Positions 25,510 through 34,907 of a stretch of 64,000 nt of DNA are shown here, piece by piece. This DNA is from a candidate division FCPU426 bacterium (GTDB taxonomy: Bacteria; Oederibacteriota; Muellerivitia; Muellerivitales; Muellerivitaceae): the NCBI GenBank assembly GCA_030041545.1, contig JASHNQ010000112.1, positions 18,960-82,959 of the forward strand, given 5' to 3'. A program made the translations under genes and the position numbers. Each line of letters starts with the position of its first letter. The first letter of the stretch is position 1. Below the pieces are notes generated by a model, which searched no databases, had not been told where the DNA came from, and was given only the letters and a program-made list of their open reading frames with translations.

Positions 25510-26084
25510 CCAAGTACAACCTGGTCGTTTACGCCCACACGGCGGACGATTTGAAGGAAATCGAGGTCGGCCTCAAAGTCTATCACGACAAGGTCCGGGA
25601 CTTCGTTTCCATGGTTTTCGGCGACGCCAAGGGCATCAAAACCGAACTGGCCTCGGAGGAAGACTGGCAGGCGGCGGCGCCGGCGGCTCCCCCCCCTTCC
25701 CCGGCTGTCGCCCCAGGGGCTCCGGCGGGACCGCCTACCCTCACGGTGGGGGCTGACCAAAACGAGCTTTTAAAGGTGCTGGAGGCTTCCATCCGCCAGA
25801 AACTGGAGGCCGAAATCAAAGCCTCATTGCAGGCCGCCGCGGCCAGCCCTGAAGCCCAGCGGGAAATGCTCCGCGAATTGAAGGAGGATTTTGAGCAGGA
25901 GGAGGAAAACCGGCGCCTGGCCGTGCGGATGGCCCTCATCGCCGAGGGGGATAAGATCCTGACCCAATTGGTCATGGTTTGGCAGCAGGCCAAGCAAAAC
26001 GGTGACGGCGGGCCCCAGTGGAACGAAGTCAAGCAGCGTTTGCTGGAACTTTTGGACGCCACGGTCCAATTGACGCACTCGTAG
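25395..26084 (+). CDS. hypothetical protein with DnaX C-terminal-like N-domain
   Basis: 229 residues. The start (PELQNQWEAFLKLVQVREPRL with LVVYAHTADDLKEIE further on) resembles the C-terminal part of DNA polymerase III gamma/tau, but no ATPase domain is present, so this is a weak similarity. A Pro/Ala linker (about 93-112) leads to a long charged helical region (about 125-190). GGGAG precedes the ATG, supporting this start inside the tail of nnrED. Probably cotranscribed with it. Function unknown. Confidence 0.65.
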   Translation: MAAVAPELQNQWEAFLKLVQVREPRLFEHLQTARIKEVTKYNLVVYAHTADDLKEIEVGLKVYHDKVRDFVSMVFGDAKGIKTELASEEDWQAAAPAAPPPSPAVAPGAPAGPPTLTVGADQNELLKVLEASIRQKLEAEIKASLQAAAASPEAQREMLRELKEDFEQEEENRRLAVRMALIAEGDKILTQLVMVWQQAKQNGDGGPQWNEVKQRLLELLDATVQLTHS

Positions 26085-26092
26085 AAAAACAG

Positions 26093-26281
26093 TTTTGAGT
26101 TCTGAGCTCTAAGTTTTGAGTTGTGGGTATTTTTGGATTCAAGGATGAACGCAAAAATTTCACTAACTCATGCCGATTCTCACAATGAAAAATACTCAAT
26201 GGGATCGGTATAGTCCCACAAACCACTAACACCATTTATGAGATGTGGGACAAAACTCAACACTTAAAACTCAAAACTTGG
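26093..26281. repeat. inverted repeat of the TTTTGAGTT family, long form
   Basis: ACAGTTTTGAGTTCTGAGC at the left pairs with ACTTAAAACTCAAAACTTGG at the right. Inside is GATCGGTATAGTCCCACAAA (26203-26222), repeated exactly at 50283-50302, and a 24-base segment (26238-26261) that is the exact complement of 11280-11303. About 190 bases, no coding capacity. Confidence 0.8.
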
Positions 26282-26338
26282 TTAATGGTCGGTTTTGTAG
26301 AGGCCGTACATCAAATTGAAATGTGAAAGGACCATGTC

Positions 26339-26941
26339 ATGCTTAACCAATACATCGGTTCAGCGTTGGGTTTCATCTTGTTGACCTTCATGACCTCCAC
26401 CATCACTTTCGTGGTGGTTGTTTTCGGGGTGATGCTGAGGCGAAAAATCCTCCTGTGGGACGACCAGTGGAAGGAAAACATCGAAGCCACGGGTGTTTCC
26501 ATCGGGGAATTCGCCGACGACTTGGAAAGAACATTCCATAAGGTCCGCTCCACCTTCCGGCTGTTGGGTTTCTTTCTTTTCGTCATCGTGGCCCTGATGG
26601 GCCTGGTGGTTTACGCGGGTTTCATGCCCAAGCCCGAACTGGGACCTTTCCAAGTGATGAGCAGCTTATGGCTGTTGCTGCTGTTGGTTTTGTCGGCGGT
26701 TTTGCCGGCCCTGGTTTGTTTCGGCGTGGGCACCTACCTGGCGGAAACCATGTTGTTAAAGGCCAACACCTTCGCATGGCAAGTGGCACGGGAAGACTTC
26801 AAGGAAAAAAAAACCAAAAGGCAGATGGTTGAGAAAGCCAAGGAACTCAAGGCCAAGCGGGAAGCCATGCGGGCCGCCGCCGCGGCCGCGCCACCGGGCG
26901 AGGCCGGCAAACCGGCACCCGCCGCCCCTGGCGGCAAATAA
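26339..26941 (+). CDS. membrane protein of unknown function
   Basis: 200 residues. Three membrane segments (about 8-31, 76-95 and 108-130), a cytoplasmic-type charged stretch between the first two (DDQWKENIEATGVS), then a basic helix and an Ala/Pro-rich tail. GAAAGG lies before the ATG. I do not recognise the family. Neighbour genes do not suggest a role. Confidence 0.7.
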   Translation: MLNQYIGSALGFILLTFMTSTITFVVVVFGVMLRRKILLWDDQWKENIEATGVSIGEFADDLERTFHKVRSTFRLLGFFLFVIVALMGLVVYAGFMPKPELGPFQVMSSLWLLLLLVLSAVLPALVCFGVGTYLAETMLLKANTFAWQVAREDFKEKKTKRQMVEKAKELKAKREAMRAAAAAAPPGEAGKPAPAAPGGK

Positions 26942-26958
26942 GCGCCCGGCCTAATCCG

Positions 26959-27390
26959 TTGATCCCCCCTTCCAACTCCGACAAAAACCAAAACTTTCAC
27001 CGCGTCCCTTGGCCCAGATCCAAGGGGGGGCGGTTCCATTTCTTTTTTTGTTTCGCATTATTCCTGGCGCTCGTCTCCGGATGCGCCTCCATCGGCGTGC
27101 GCAATTCCAACCTTCAACTCCAAATCACCCCCCAGCCCGTGATGCGGGGCAAGCCCGCCCTGGCCCAAATCAACGCCCCCTTGGACGCCCAAAAGGTCAC
27201 GGGGGTCGTTCTGGTTACCGGCAGCCCCCAGTTGATTTTCCAGAAGGACGCGGACAAGGGGCTTTGGTATTTTTACGGCACCATCCCCTTTTCCCCCTGG
27301 GTGCTTCCGGGCGACTACAAAGTGCGGGTCATGGTTTACACGGCCCAAGGCCCGCCGCACTACGTTGAAATGAAAGTCACCTTGAAATGA
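26959..27390 (+). CDS. predicted lipoprotein of unknown function
   Basis: 143 residues from a TTG. A basic N-terminal region leads to FFFCFALFLALVSGC, a canonical lipobox (VSGC), so the mature protein should be lipid-anchored. About 100 residues with alternating hydrophobic pattern follow (VTGVVLVTGS, DYKVRVMVYTAQG), suggesting a small beta-sandwich. The N-terminal part before the signal (~28 residues) is long; a later start is possible. The stop overlaps the next ATG (ATGA). Confidence 0.65.
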   Translation: MIPPSNSDKNQNFHRVPWPRSKGGRFHFFFCFALFLALVSGCASIGVRNSNLQLQITPQPVMRGKPALAQINAPLDAQKVTGVVLVTGSPQLIFQKDADKGLWYFYGTIPFSPWVLPGDYKVRVMVYTAQGPPHYVEMKVTLK

Positions 27391-28259
27391 AAGAGAAAAG
27401 CGTCTCCGTGGTCATCCCGGCCTTCAACGAGGAAAAGGCGGTGGCCGGAGTGGTCCGGGAGATAAGACGGGTTTTAACGCGCTCCCGGATTCCCTATGAG
27501 GTCCTGGTGGTGGACGACGGCAGCCGGGACCAAACGGCCTCCCAAGCCCATGAAGCCGGGGCGCGGGTGGTTTCCATGGGCGAGAACCGGGGTTATGGGG
27601 CTTCCATCAAGGCCGGCATGCGGGAATCCCAATTTGGCCTCATCGCCATTACCGACGCGGACGGAACCTATCCAGCCGGGGAACTACCGGAATTGATCCG
27701 CATGGTGGAAACAGCCGACATGGCCGTGGGCGCGCGGGTCAAGCCCGGGGCGGCCATCCCTTCTTTAAGGCGTTTCCCCAAGTGGCTATTGGGCAAGTGG
27801 GCCAATTACCTGGCGGACCGCAAAATCCCGGATTTAAACTCGGGGTTAAGGGTCTTCAAAAAGAACATCGCGGCGAGATATGAGGGGCTCTGCCCCAATG
27901 GTTTTTCCTTCACCACTACCATCACCCTGGCCTTGGAATGCCATGGTTATATCGTCAAATACCGGCCCATTTCCTACGCCCCACGCATTGGGGAATCCAA
28001 AATCCGCCCTTTCCGGGACACCTTCAACTTTTTTTCGCTGGTTTTACGGGTCGTTATGTACTTCAAACCTTTGAAGATTTTTATCCCCTTAAGCGGTATC
28101 ATATTCCTTATCGGGCTGGGTTTAGGAGTGACCACCTGGATGAACCACCAGCCCTTCACCGGCGCCACCCTGTTCCTACTGGTCGCCAGCCTCCAAATTG
28201 CCCTCTGGATCGCCATCACCGGACTTTTAGCCGATTTGCTCGTCAAACGAGGAAGATAG
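27387..28259 (+). CDS. family 2 glycosyltransferase, dolichol-phosphate-sugar synthase-like
   Basis: 290 residues. VVIPAFNEEKAVAGV, VVDDGSRDQT and the DxD site in ITDADGTYP are standard GT-A elements; the last ~70 residues form two membrane helices. Enzymes of this type load a sugar onto a polyprenyl phosphate at the inner membrane. It could feed the GT-C protein at 22227, with the flippase-like gene at 29847 moving the product; that link is inference. Confidence 0.87.
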   Translation: MKEKSVSVVIPAFNEEKAVAGVVREIRRVLTRSRIPYEVLVVDDGSRDQTASQAHEAGARVVSMGENRGYGASIKAGMRESQFGLIAITDADGTYPAGELPELIRMVETADMAVGARVKPGAAIPSLRRFPKWLLGKWANYLADRKIPDLNSGLRVFKKNIAARYEGLCPNGFSFTTTITLALECHGYIVKYRPISYAPRIGESKIRPFRDTFNFFSLVLRVVMYFKPLKIFIPLSGIIFLIGLGLGVTTWMNHQPFTGATLFLLVASLQIALWIAITGLLADLLVKRGR

Positions 28260-28278
28260 TGTCATGCAAACATTAAGA

Positions 28279-28375
28279 AACCACGGAGGAGGTCACGGAG
28301 CACACGGGGGAAGGGTTGAAGTCAAAGACGCGAAAAGGAATAAGAACCTCCGTGTGCACCGTGTCCCCCGTGGCT
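28279..28375. repeat. inverted-repeat element, CCACGGAGG variant of the CCACGAAG family
   Basis: Left arm AACCACGGAGGAGGTCACGG and right arm CCGTGTCCCCCGTGGCT pair imperfectly around a centre containing GGTTGAAGTCAAAGACGCG. It fills the gap ahead of the radical SAM gene. Confidence 0.7.
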
Positions 28376-28389
28376 AAAAGGATTAAAAG

Positions 28390-29808
28390 ATGAAGGTTTT
28401 GCTCATCAACCCGCCGTCCGAACATATGATCACCACCAATATCCCCTCGGTGGTGGACGAGGAGCGGGGGTTCAACCCGCCCCTTGGCCTTCTTTACGTG
28501 GCGGGCTACGCCAAGGCCAGGACGCAACACGAGATTTTGGTCCTGGACTGCCAGGTGGAGGAAGTCTCCCAGGATGAAGTGGAGGACCGCATCCGGGGTG
28601 TCATGCCCGACGTGGTGGGCATCCAGGCCCTCACCTTCACCATCATCGACGCACGCATGGTCGCCCAAGCCGCCAAGCGGGCCAACCCAAAGTGCAAGGT
28701 GGTCATGGGAGGCCCCCACGTACACATCTTCGCCCGCGAGACCCTGGCCATGAGCGAGGTGGACTTCGCCATCAAGGGCGAGGGGGAACTAGCCTTTTCC
28801 CAGCTTTTGTCCGCCTTGGAAGGACAGATGCCCTTCGACAAGGTTTTCGGCCTGGCCTACCGCGATCCGGCAACGGGGCAAATCAAGGATAACCCGCCGG
28901 CCCCCCCGGTGGAGGACCTGGACAGCCTACCCTACCCGGCCCGGGAGTTGACGCCCGTGGACAAGTATTATTCCCTCATCGCCAAGCATAACCCCATCAC
29001 CACCATGTTCACCAGCCGGGGTTGCCCCTACCGTTGCCTTTTCTGCGACCGGCCCACCATGGGCCGCAGGTTCCGCAGCCATTCGGCCCTGGCCGTGGTC
29101 AGCGAAATGGAGGCCTGCGTGAAAATGGGCATCCGGGAGTTTTTCATATACGACGACACCTTCAACGTCAACCGCAAGAGGGTTTTCGAGATTTGCGGGG
29201 AAATCAAGAAGCGGAAGCTCAACATCGCTTTCGACATTCGGGCGCGCGCCGACCGCATGGACGAGGAAATGCTGAAGGAACTGTCCTCGGCGGGTTGCGA
29301 CCGCATCCACTACGGGGTGGAGTCGGGCAATGAGGACGTCTTGGAAACCCTCCTGAAGGACTTGGACTTAGACCACGTCCGGAAGATGTTCAAGGCCACC
29401 CGCACCCACGGCATGAAGACCCTCGCTTATTTCATGATCGGCAATCCCGGTGAAACCCGGGAAATGGCCTTGAACACCATCGCCTTCGCCAAGGAATTGG
29501 ACCCCGACTTCGTTCATTTCTCCGTTTTGACGCCCTTTCCCGCCACGGCCATTTATTACAAGGCGCTGGAGGAAGGCCGTTTCGAGCGGGACTATTGGGC
29601 CGAGTTCGCCAAGAATCCCACGCCCGACTTCAAGCCGAGGCTTTGGGAAGAATACATGAACCGTGACGAATTGATCGACCTCTTGAAACACGCCTACAAG
29701 TCCTTTTACCTGAGGCCCAAGATGTTCGTCAAGAACATGGCCTACACCCATTCGCCGGTGGATTTTTTCCGCAAAGCCCGTGCCGGATTGAAGATGATTC
29801 GCATATAA
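28390..29808 (+). CDS. B12-binding-domain radical SAM protein
   Basis: 472 residues. The N-terminal half (MKVLLINPPSE, PPLGLLYVAGY, VVMGGPH) is the cobalamin-binding Rossmann fold; the [4Fe-4S] cluster motif is C212-x3-C216-x2-C219 in RGCPYRCLFC; FMIGNPGET lies near the SAM-binding end. I do not see the DxHxxG base-off motif. Such enzymes carry out methylations or rearrangements in lipid, hopanoid or cofactor synthesis; the substrate is unknown. Flanked by lipid-sugar genes. Confidence 0.88.
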   Translation: MKVLLINPPSEHMITTNIPSVVDEERGFNPPLGLLYVAGYAKARTQHEILVLDCQVEEVSQDEVEDRIRGVMPDVVGIQALTFTIIDARMVAQAAKRANPKCKVVMGGPHVHIFARETLAMSEVDFAIKGEGELAFSQLLSALEGQMPFDKVFGLAYRDPATGQIKDNPPAPPVEDLDSLPYPARELTPVDKYYSLIAKHNPITTMFTSRGCPYRCLFCDRPTMGRRFRSHSALAVVSEMEACVKMGIREFFIYDDTFNVNRKRVFEICGEIKKRKLNIAFDIRARADRMDEEMLKELSSAGCDRIHYGVESGNEDVLETLLKDLDLDHVRKMFKATRTHGMKTLAYFMIGNPGETREMALNTIAFAKELDPDFVHFSVLTPFPATAIYYKALEEGRFERDYWAEFAKNPTPDFKPRLWEEYMNRDELIDLLKHAYKSFYLRPKMFVKNMAYTHSPVDFFRKARAGLKMIRI

Positions 29809-29846
29809 TCTCCCCGTCTCGAAAACCCCTAAGGATTCCCGGCTTC

Positions 29847-30848
29847 ATGAAACGCTTCCTCCACTACCTGCCTGTCATCGTCGGAATCCTCCTATTCGTC
29901 CTGGTCATCCGCATGTGGAAGGTCAGCCTTTCCGATACACTGGACATGCTCCGGCATTCGGATTGGCGCTTCCTGGCGGCGGCCCTTTCGACTTACTTGG
30001 CCATGGTGTATATCAAGGGCGTCCGGTGGAGCTATCTTTTAAAGATGCAGGGAGCGGCCTATTCCGTTTGGAACTGTTTCCTTATCTACATGGGCACCCT
30101 CTATTTGGGTAACGTGACCCCAGGCCGGGTGGGTGACTTCGCCAAGGTTTTTTACCTGAAGAAGGATTTGGGCTTTTCCATGGGCCGGGGAATGGCCAGC
30201 GTATTGGTGGACAGGGTTTTCGACCTCTATCTCCTCTTGGTGTTGGGGGGACTGGGAATCCTGGTAAACCCCATGCCGGAGGACCCGGCTTCCGCCAAGA
30301 TGGTCCTGGCGGTCAAGGCTTTCTTCGTCATCCTGGTGCTGATCACCCTCCTGGCCTTCAACAAAAAGATCGGGGGCATGCTCCTGAAAGCCGCTTTCCA
30401 GCGCCTGATGAAGCAGGAACACCGGGACAAGACGGAACGGATGTACGAGGAATTCCATACGGGAATGGCGGCCTTTTACAAGCCTTCCATCCTCGTGCCG
30501 GTGTTTCTTTCGGTGGTTTCCTACCTCTTCTTTTTCTGGGGCTGTTACATGGTGGCTCAATCCTTCGGCTTGGGCATCAATGTGTTTTACCTTTCTTTTT
30601 GCGTCTCCATCGTCAATATCGTTTCCCTTCTGACGCTGTTGGGCATGGGAACGCGGGAAACGGCGTTACTTATCCTGTTCGGGTTGGTGCACTTGACCCC
30701 GGACCAGTCCATTACCTACTCGCTGCTTCTGCTCTTCGTCGGCGTCATCCTTTTCAGCCTATTAGGCTTGCTCTGCTTCGCGGTCAAACCCATACAATTG
30801 GATGGTTTATCCGGGGCCAAAAGCGACAACCTTTCCTCGACCACATAA
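29847..30848 (+). CDS. flippase-like membrane protein (LPG synthase TM / UPF0104 family)
   Basis: 333 residues with seven or eight membrane helices. LGNVTPGRVGDFAKVFYL is the family signature (xPGRxGExxK), followed by ASVLVDRVFDL. The family includes the transmembrane part of MprF and archaeal or bacterial lipid-flipping proteins. No catalytic GNAT-like domain is attached. Closely follows the radical SAM gene (38 bases), so likely one unit. Confidence 0.82.
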   Translation: MKRFLHYLPVIVGILLFVLVIRMWKVSLSDTLDMLRHSDWRFLAAALSTYLAMVYIKGVRWSYLLKMQGAAYSVWNCFLIYMGTLYLGNVTPGRVGDFAKVFYLKKDLGFSMGRGMASVLVDRVFDLYLLLVLGGLGILVNPMPEDPASAKMVLAVKAFFVILVLITLLAFNKKIGGMLLKAAFQRLMKQEHRDKTERMYEEFHTGMAAFYKPSILVPVFLSVVSYLFFFWGCYMVAQSFGLGINVFYLSFCVSIVNIVSLLTLLGMGTRETALLILFGLVHLTPDQSITYSLLLLFVGVILFSLLGLLCFAVKPIQLDGLSGAKSDNLSSTT

Positions 30849-30971
30849 AAAAGTTTCTCCCCCCCGCCGTAAAATCCCAAAGAAAAATGATGAAATTGTT
30901 TGGAAGTTGATGGAAGGGTGTTCGCCAGCGGCATTGCCGCCCCCTCGCGCCGGTGATATAGTGTCGCCCCC

Positions 30972-31754
30972 ATGTCCCCCCATTGTCCCCGCCCGACAAA
31001 ATTTTGGATGGGCCTTGGATTTCTGGCCTGGATGGCCGTTTCCTGCGCCCCCGCGCCGCCTCCGGCCGCCGAACCGAAGGGAAATTTCGAGGACGCCCAG
31101 AAGCTTTACGACGAGGGCAGGCTGGGTGACGCGGAAAAAATCCTCCTCGGGCTTGAGAAACAAAATCCCTCCAGCGCCCAAGTCCATTATTTATTGGGAA
31201 GGATTTTCAAGGAGACCCAGCGGCCCGACCAGGCCATCGTGGAATTGGAAGGGGACGTCAATTTGGACCCCTCGAACGCCGCGGCTTACGCCACCTTGGC
31301 GCGGCTTTACCAGTCCAAGGGCCTTTTCGACCAGGCCCTGGCCTCGGCGCTGGCCGCGCGCAAGCTCGATCCGGAAGCGGGCGGCGTTTACAACATCCTG
31401 GGCTCGGTTTATTTCGATAAGGGCGATTACGAGGAAGCGGTCAAAAGTTATGAAAGGGCTTTAACCTATGACGCGGATTCCGCCTGGGTTTATAATAACC
31501 TCGGCTTGGTTTACATCCAGCTGAAGAAGTGGCCCGACGCGGAGCAACAGATGAAAAAGGCCATCGAAGCCGACCCCGAAAACGCCGTGGCCCATAACAA
31601 CTTGGGGGTGGTCCTGAACCAAAAGGGGGAACCTGAAAAGGCTCTCCAGGAGTTCAAAACGGCCTTTTCCCTGGATCCGGGCTACCAAAAAGCGTCCCAA
31701 AACATCGCCGACACCCAAAAAATGATCAAACGGTTGAAAAGAAATAAAAACTGA
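30972..31754 (+). CDS. TPR-repeat lipoprotein
   Basis: 260 residues. The signal ends in AWMAVSC, a plausible lipobox, followed by a Pro/Ala linker. Six tandem TPR units fill residues ~38-250, with typical W/L-G-Y-A-P patterns (for example VYNILGSVYFDKGDYEEAV and VYNNLGLVYIQLKKWPDAE). It should be a protein-protein scaffold at the cell envelope (PilF/BamD-like in general form). It lies 17 bases before parA; cotranscription is likely. Confidence 0.85.
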   Translation: MSPHCPRPTKFWMGLGFLAWMAVSCAPAPPPAAEPKGNFEDAQKLYDEGRLGDAEKILLGLEKQNPSSAQVHYLLGRIFKETQRPDQAIVELEGDVNLDPSNAAAYATLARLYQSKGLFDQALASALAARKLDPEAGGVYNILGSVYFDKGDYEEAVKSYERALTYDADSAWVYNNLGLVYIQLKKWPDAEQQMKKAIEADPENAVAHNNLGVVLNQKGEPEKALQEFKTAFSLDPGYQKASQNIADTQKMIKRLKRNKN

Positions 31755-31771
31755 CCTTTTTAAGGAACAAG

Positions 31772-32530
31772 ATGGCGCGGATCATCTGCATCACCAACCA
31801 AAAAGGGGGGGTGGGGAAGACCACCACCGCGGTCAACCTGGCCTCCTGCATGGCGGCTATCGAGAAAAAGACCCTCCTGGTGGACATGGACCCCCAAGGC
31901 AATTCCACCAGCGGCGTGGGGCTGGACAAGAATGAGTGCGACCCCAACATCTATAACGTGATCATGGGCGACGCGGATGTCCTGGGCGCCATCCGGCCCA
32001 CGGAATTAAAAAAGCTGTTTTGCGTTCCCTCGAACGGCCAATTGACCGGCGCCGAGGTGGAATTGGTGGGCTTGGAGGAAAGGGAGACGCGCCTGAAGAA
32101 GGCCCTTTCCGCCGTTGAAAAAGACTTCGATTTCATCCTTATTGATTGCCCCCCTTCCCTCGGTTTCCTGACCTTGAACGCCCTGGTGGCCGCCGACTCG
32201 GTGCTGATCCCCGTGCAAAGCGAATATTACGCCTTGGAGGGCCTGAGTTCCCTGATGGAAACGGTGGAACGGGTGAGGGAAAGCCTAAACCCCCGGCTTG
32301 AAATCGAAGGGGCACTATTGACCATGCATGATTCCCGCACGCGGCTCGCCAGCCAGGTTTCGGAGGAAGTGCGGAAGTTTTTCGGCGAAAAAGTGTACAA
32401 TACGGTCATCCCGCGCAATGTCCAGCTCTCCGAATCGCCGTCCTTTGGGAAGCCCATCATCCTTTACGACATCCGCTCCAGCGGGGCGCAGGCCTATTTG
32501 AACCTCACCAAGGAGATCGTCAGGCATTGA
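31772..32530 (+). CDS. parA: chromosome partitioning ATPase ParA (Soj)
   Basis: 252 residues. Deviant Walker A QKGGVGKTT is at 10-18, LLVDMDPQGNSTSG follows, and FILIDCPPSLGFLTLNA is the Walker B region. No extra N-terminal DNA-binding domain, so this is a chromosomal (type Ia small) ParA. It moves ParB-parS complexes on the nucleoid. parB follows after 47 bases. Confidence 0.96.
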   Translation: MARIICITNQKGGVGKTTTAVNLASCMAAIEKKTLLVDMDPQGNSTSGVGLDKNECDPNIYNVIMGDADVLGAIRPTELKKLFCVPSNGQLTGAEVELVGLEERETRLKKALSAVEKDFDFILIDCPPSLGFLTLNALVAADSVLIPVQSEYYALEGLSSLMETVERVRESLNPRLEIEGALLTMHDSRTRLASQVSEEVRKFFGEKVYNTVIPRNVQLSESPSFGKPIILYDIRSSGAQAYLNLTKEIVRH

Positions 32531-32577
32531 AAACCATTTTGAATTCTCAGCCATAAATTTTAAACAAGGAAGCCTTA

Positions 32578-33441
32578 ATGGCCGCCAAAAAAGCCCTGGG
32601 CCGGGGGCTCGACGCCCTTATCCCCAAAAAATTAACCGAAGAGAAAAAAGGCGCGGCCCAGCAGGTGCCCCTTTCCAAGGTGAGGCCCAACCCCTTCCAG
32701 CCCCGCAAGACCTTCCGCCCTGAGGACCTCCAGGAATTGGTGGCCTCGGTCAAGGAACGGGGAATCCTCCAGCCCATCCTGGCGCGCAAAAAGGGGGACG
32801 CTTGGGAAATCATCGCGGGTGAGAGGCGTTACCGCGCCGCGCAGAAACTAGGACATTTGACCATCCCGGTCATCGAGGTACAGGCATCGGACGTGGAATC
32901 CCTGGAGCTGGCCCTCATCGAGAACCTGCAGCGGTCGGATCTTTCGCCCCTGGAGGAAGCCGAGGGCTACCGCCGGCTGCAGGACGAGTTCAACATGACC
33001 CAGGAACAGATCGCCCAAAAGGTGGGGAAGGACCGCGCCACCGTGGCTAACGCCATGCGGCTTCTCAAGCTCTCACCGGAGGTGAAGGCCATGCTGGCCT
33101 CCGGGGAACTGAGCGCGGGCCACGCGCGGGTTTTGGCCGCGCTGCCCACCCCTTTGGACCAATACAAGTGGGCCGAACGCATCGTGCGGCAGGGGTTCAC
33201 GGTCCGCGACGTGGAGAAATGGCTGCAAAACCAGAAGGGCCCGGTTCGGAAAACCCGCTCCAATGGAAAGCCCAAGGACGCCAATACCGCCAAGCTCGAG
33301 GACAACCTGCGCGACTGGCTCGGCACCAAAGTGACGATTAAAACCCAGGGCCGCCAAAGGGGCGCGGTTTGCTTCGAATATTATTCGCTGGACGACTTAG
33401 ACCGGATACTCAACCTCTTCCGCAAGGCCGGCTACCGTTGA
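32578..33441 (+). CDS. parB: chromosome partitioning protein ParB (Spo0J)
   Basis: 287 residues. The CTP-binding N-domain has GERRYRAAQ and ENLQRSDLSPLEEAEGYRRL; the central helix-turn-helix (TQEQIAQKVGKDRATVANAMRLL in two pieces) reads parS; the last ~45 residues (from about KLEDNLRDWLG) are the dimerisation domain, here close to the usual form. AAGGAAG precedes the ATG. I could not find a copy of the TGTTTCACGTGAAACA parS site in the window. Confidence 0.95.
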   Translation: MAAKKALGRGLDALIPKKLTEEKKGAAQQVPLSKVRPNPFQPRKTFRPEDLQELVASVKERGILQPILARKKGDAWEIIAGERRYRAAQKLGHLTIPVIEVQASDVESLELALIENLQRSDLSPLEEAEGYRRLQDEFNMTQEQIAQKVGKDRATVANAMRLLKLSPEVKAMLASGELSAGHARVLAALPTPLDQYKWAERIVRQGFTVRDVEKWLQNQKGPVRKTRSNGKPKDANTAKLEDNLRDWLGTKVTIKTQGRQRGAVCFEYYSLDDLDRILNLFRKAGYR

Positions 33442-33563
33442 AAAAATAATTTTTAATCCCTAGTAGTTGAGGGAAGGATGAAGTACGGGAATTTCCGTGT
33501 CCCTATTCGCCCACTAAAAACACTAAAAACGACCTTCACCATTTACTTATCATTTATTTTGGT

Positions 33564-33580
33564 TGCGGCCCCCGGCCGCA
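33564..33580. repeat. short G+C palindrome
   Basis: TGCGGCC-CCC-GGCCGCA, 7-bp stem, in the gap between parB and the 94-codon gene. No T-run. Confidence 0.6.
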
Positions 33581-33658
33581 CTAAGTTAAATTAATTCCAC
33601 GAAAGAAACCGGGACGATCGGGTTCCGGCAACTTGCGTTTTAAGGAGGAGAGCTAAAC

Positions 33659-33943
33659 GTGGGAACAACTGCTGCAGAACAGATAGCCAAAAAAATGGAG
33701 ACGGAAGTCAAGCGGCTCGCGCCCCAAGCCGTGATCCGCAACGACTATTCCAGCTACAAGGACGATGGAGTGGACATTTACGTGTACGCTCCCCGGAAAG
33801 TGGCCGACATGTTGCGCGGGCGACTGAAAGGCACCATGGCCGCCGAATTGCGGCGCGTGAACGGCGTCCGGGCACGGCTGTTGATGGAGGATATTGAAAA
33901 CATGACGGCCGAGGCTAAGAAGAAATACGGAATCCCTGCTTAA
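33659..33943 (+). CDS. small conserved-looking protein of unknown function
   Basis: 94 residues, GTG start after a strong AAGGAGGAG site. The sequence reads as an alpha/beta domain (KMETEVKRLAPQAVIRNDYS, GVDIYVYAPRKVADMLRGRL, VNGVRARLLMEDIENM) with no signal or membrane segment. I recognise no family. It has its own upstream gap of over 200 bases and its own terminator, so it is probably expressed alone and well. Confidence 0.72.
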   Translation: MGTTAAEQIAKKMETEVKRLAPQAVIRNDYSSYKDDGVDIYVYAPRKVADMLRGRLKGTMAAELRRVNGVRARLLMEDIENMTAEAKKKYGIPA

Positions 33944-33981
33944 TTTAGGACTCGTTTAAAAACGTTTTCAGCAATTAGGAT

Positions 33982-34020
33982 AAAAAAACCCCTTTCGTGA
34001 AACGAATAGGGGTTTTTTAT
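33982..34020 (+). terminator. intrinsic terminator
   Basis: AAAAACCCCT pairs with AGGGGTTTTT around a loop of about 14 bases, ending in six T. It closes the gene at 33659-33943. Confidence 0.88.
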
Positions 34021-34242
34021 TAATAAATGCAAGATGAGATTGTTGCATGGTTGCTTTGAATGAAGGATTAAATGAGGCAACCATAGTGCTTTAGCACAAG
34101 GTCGCTTTTTGTCCCTGGAACCCGGTTCCAGGGACTTTTTCAACAGTCTCAGTTTAGAATGAAGGTCGACATGGGTTTGATTTTAGTTGCGGCCTGACCC
34201 GCTGAGCCACTTGTGTCGAAATTTTTGTTTTGAAGGTATGGA

Positions 34243-34806
34243 ATGCCCTTTTCCGTGGAACTCTTTTTCGACCCCAAATCCTCCCTAGCGGTGCGCCAAT
34301 GCGCCGAGGCCTTGGAGAAAGTCAAGGTCCCTTCTATTTTTTCCACCCTGGGGGCTGCCCCCCATGTGAGCCTGGCGGTCTTCGAGCAGTACAACCCGGA
34401 CCGCCTGCACGCGCTTTTGAAAAAGTTGGCCTCAAGTTTTCCCTCCACGAACTTCCAATTGGCCAGCCTGGGAACCTTCCCTGGGAGGGAAGGGGTGTTT
34501 TTCCTGGCGCCGATTGTCACAAGCTCCATTTTGGAAGTCCATTCCAAGCTCCACCGGGCCATTCCGGGGGTGGTGGAAGGCTCCTGGGTCTACTATCTTC
34601 CCGGCCAATGGGTGCCCCATTGCACCCTCTCCATCCAACTGACGGCCTCCCAGTTGGCCCATGGTTTTGAGCTGCTGCGCCGAAGGGGTTTTTCCATCCG
34701 GGGACGCTATCACCGGCTGGCCCTGGTGGAAACCCAGCCGGGCCGCATCAAACCCGTTCGGCAGATTTATTCCATGCCCCTCTCCGGTAAAAAAGAGAAT
34801 CCTTAA
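34243..34806 (+). CDS. 2'-5' RNA ligase-like protein (2H phosphoesterase)
   Basis: 187 residues. The two catalytic HxS/T motifs are H41-V-S43 (PHVSLAV) and H126-C-T128 (PHCTLSI), spaced as in the LigT/ThpR family. Members hydrolyse or form 2'-5' or cyclic phosphodiester bonds in RNA or nucleotides. Substrate unknown. About 220 bases upstream hold a terminator and no gene. Confidence 0.83.
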   Translation: MPFSVELFFDPKSSLAVRQCAEALEKVKVPSIFSTLGAAPHVSLAVFEQYNPDRLHALLKKLASSFPSTNFQLASLGTFPGREGVFFLAPIVTSSILEVHSKLHRAIPGVVEGSWVYYLPGQWVPHCTLSIQLTASQLAHGFELLRRRGFSIRGRYHRLALVETQPGRIKPVRQIYSMPLSGKKENP

Positions 34807-34907
34807 CCGCAACCTCTTGGCCAAAAGCCGAAGGGTCGCAGTTCGGAGGTCGTTTTTGGGTTCAAGAAGTCGTTGTGGACTGTGGACTGCCAACTGAGGA
34901 CTGCCCT

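Noticed and set aside
33990..34006. parS-like site TTTCGTGAAACG near parB
   Set aside because: It lacks the central AC of TTTCACGTGAAA and is part of a terminator hairpin.
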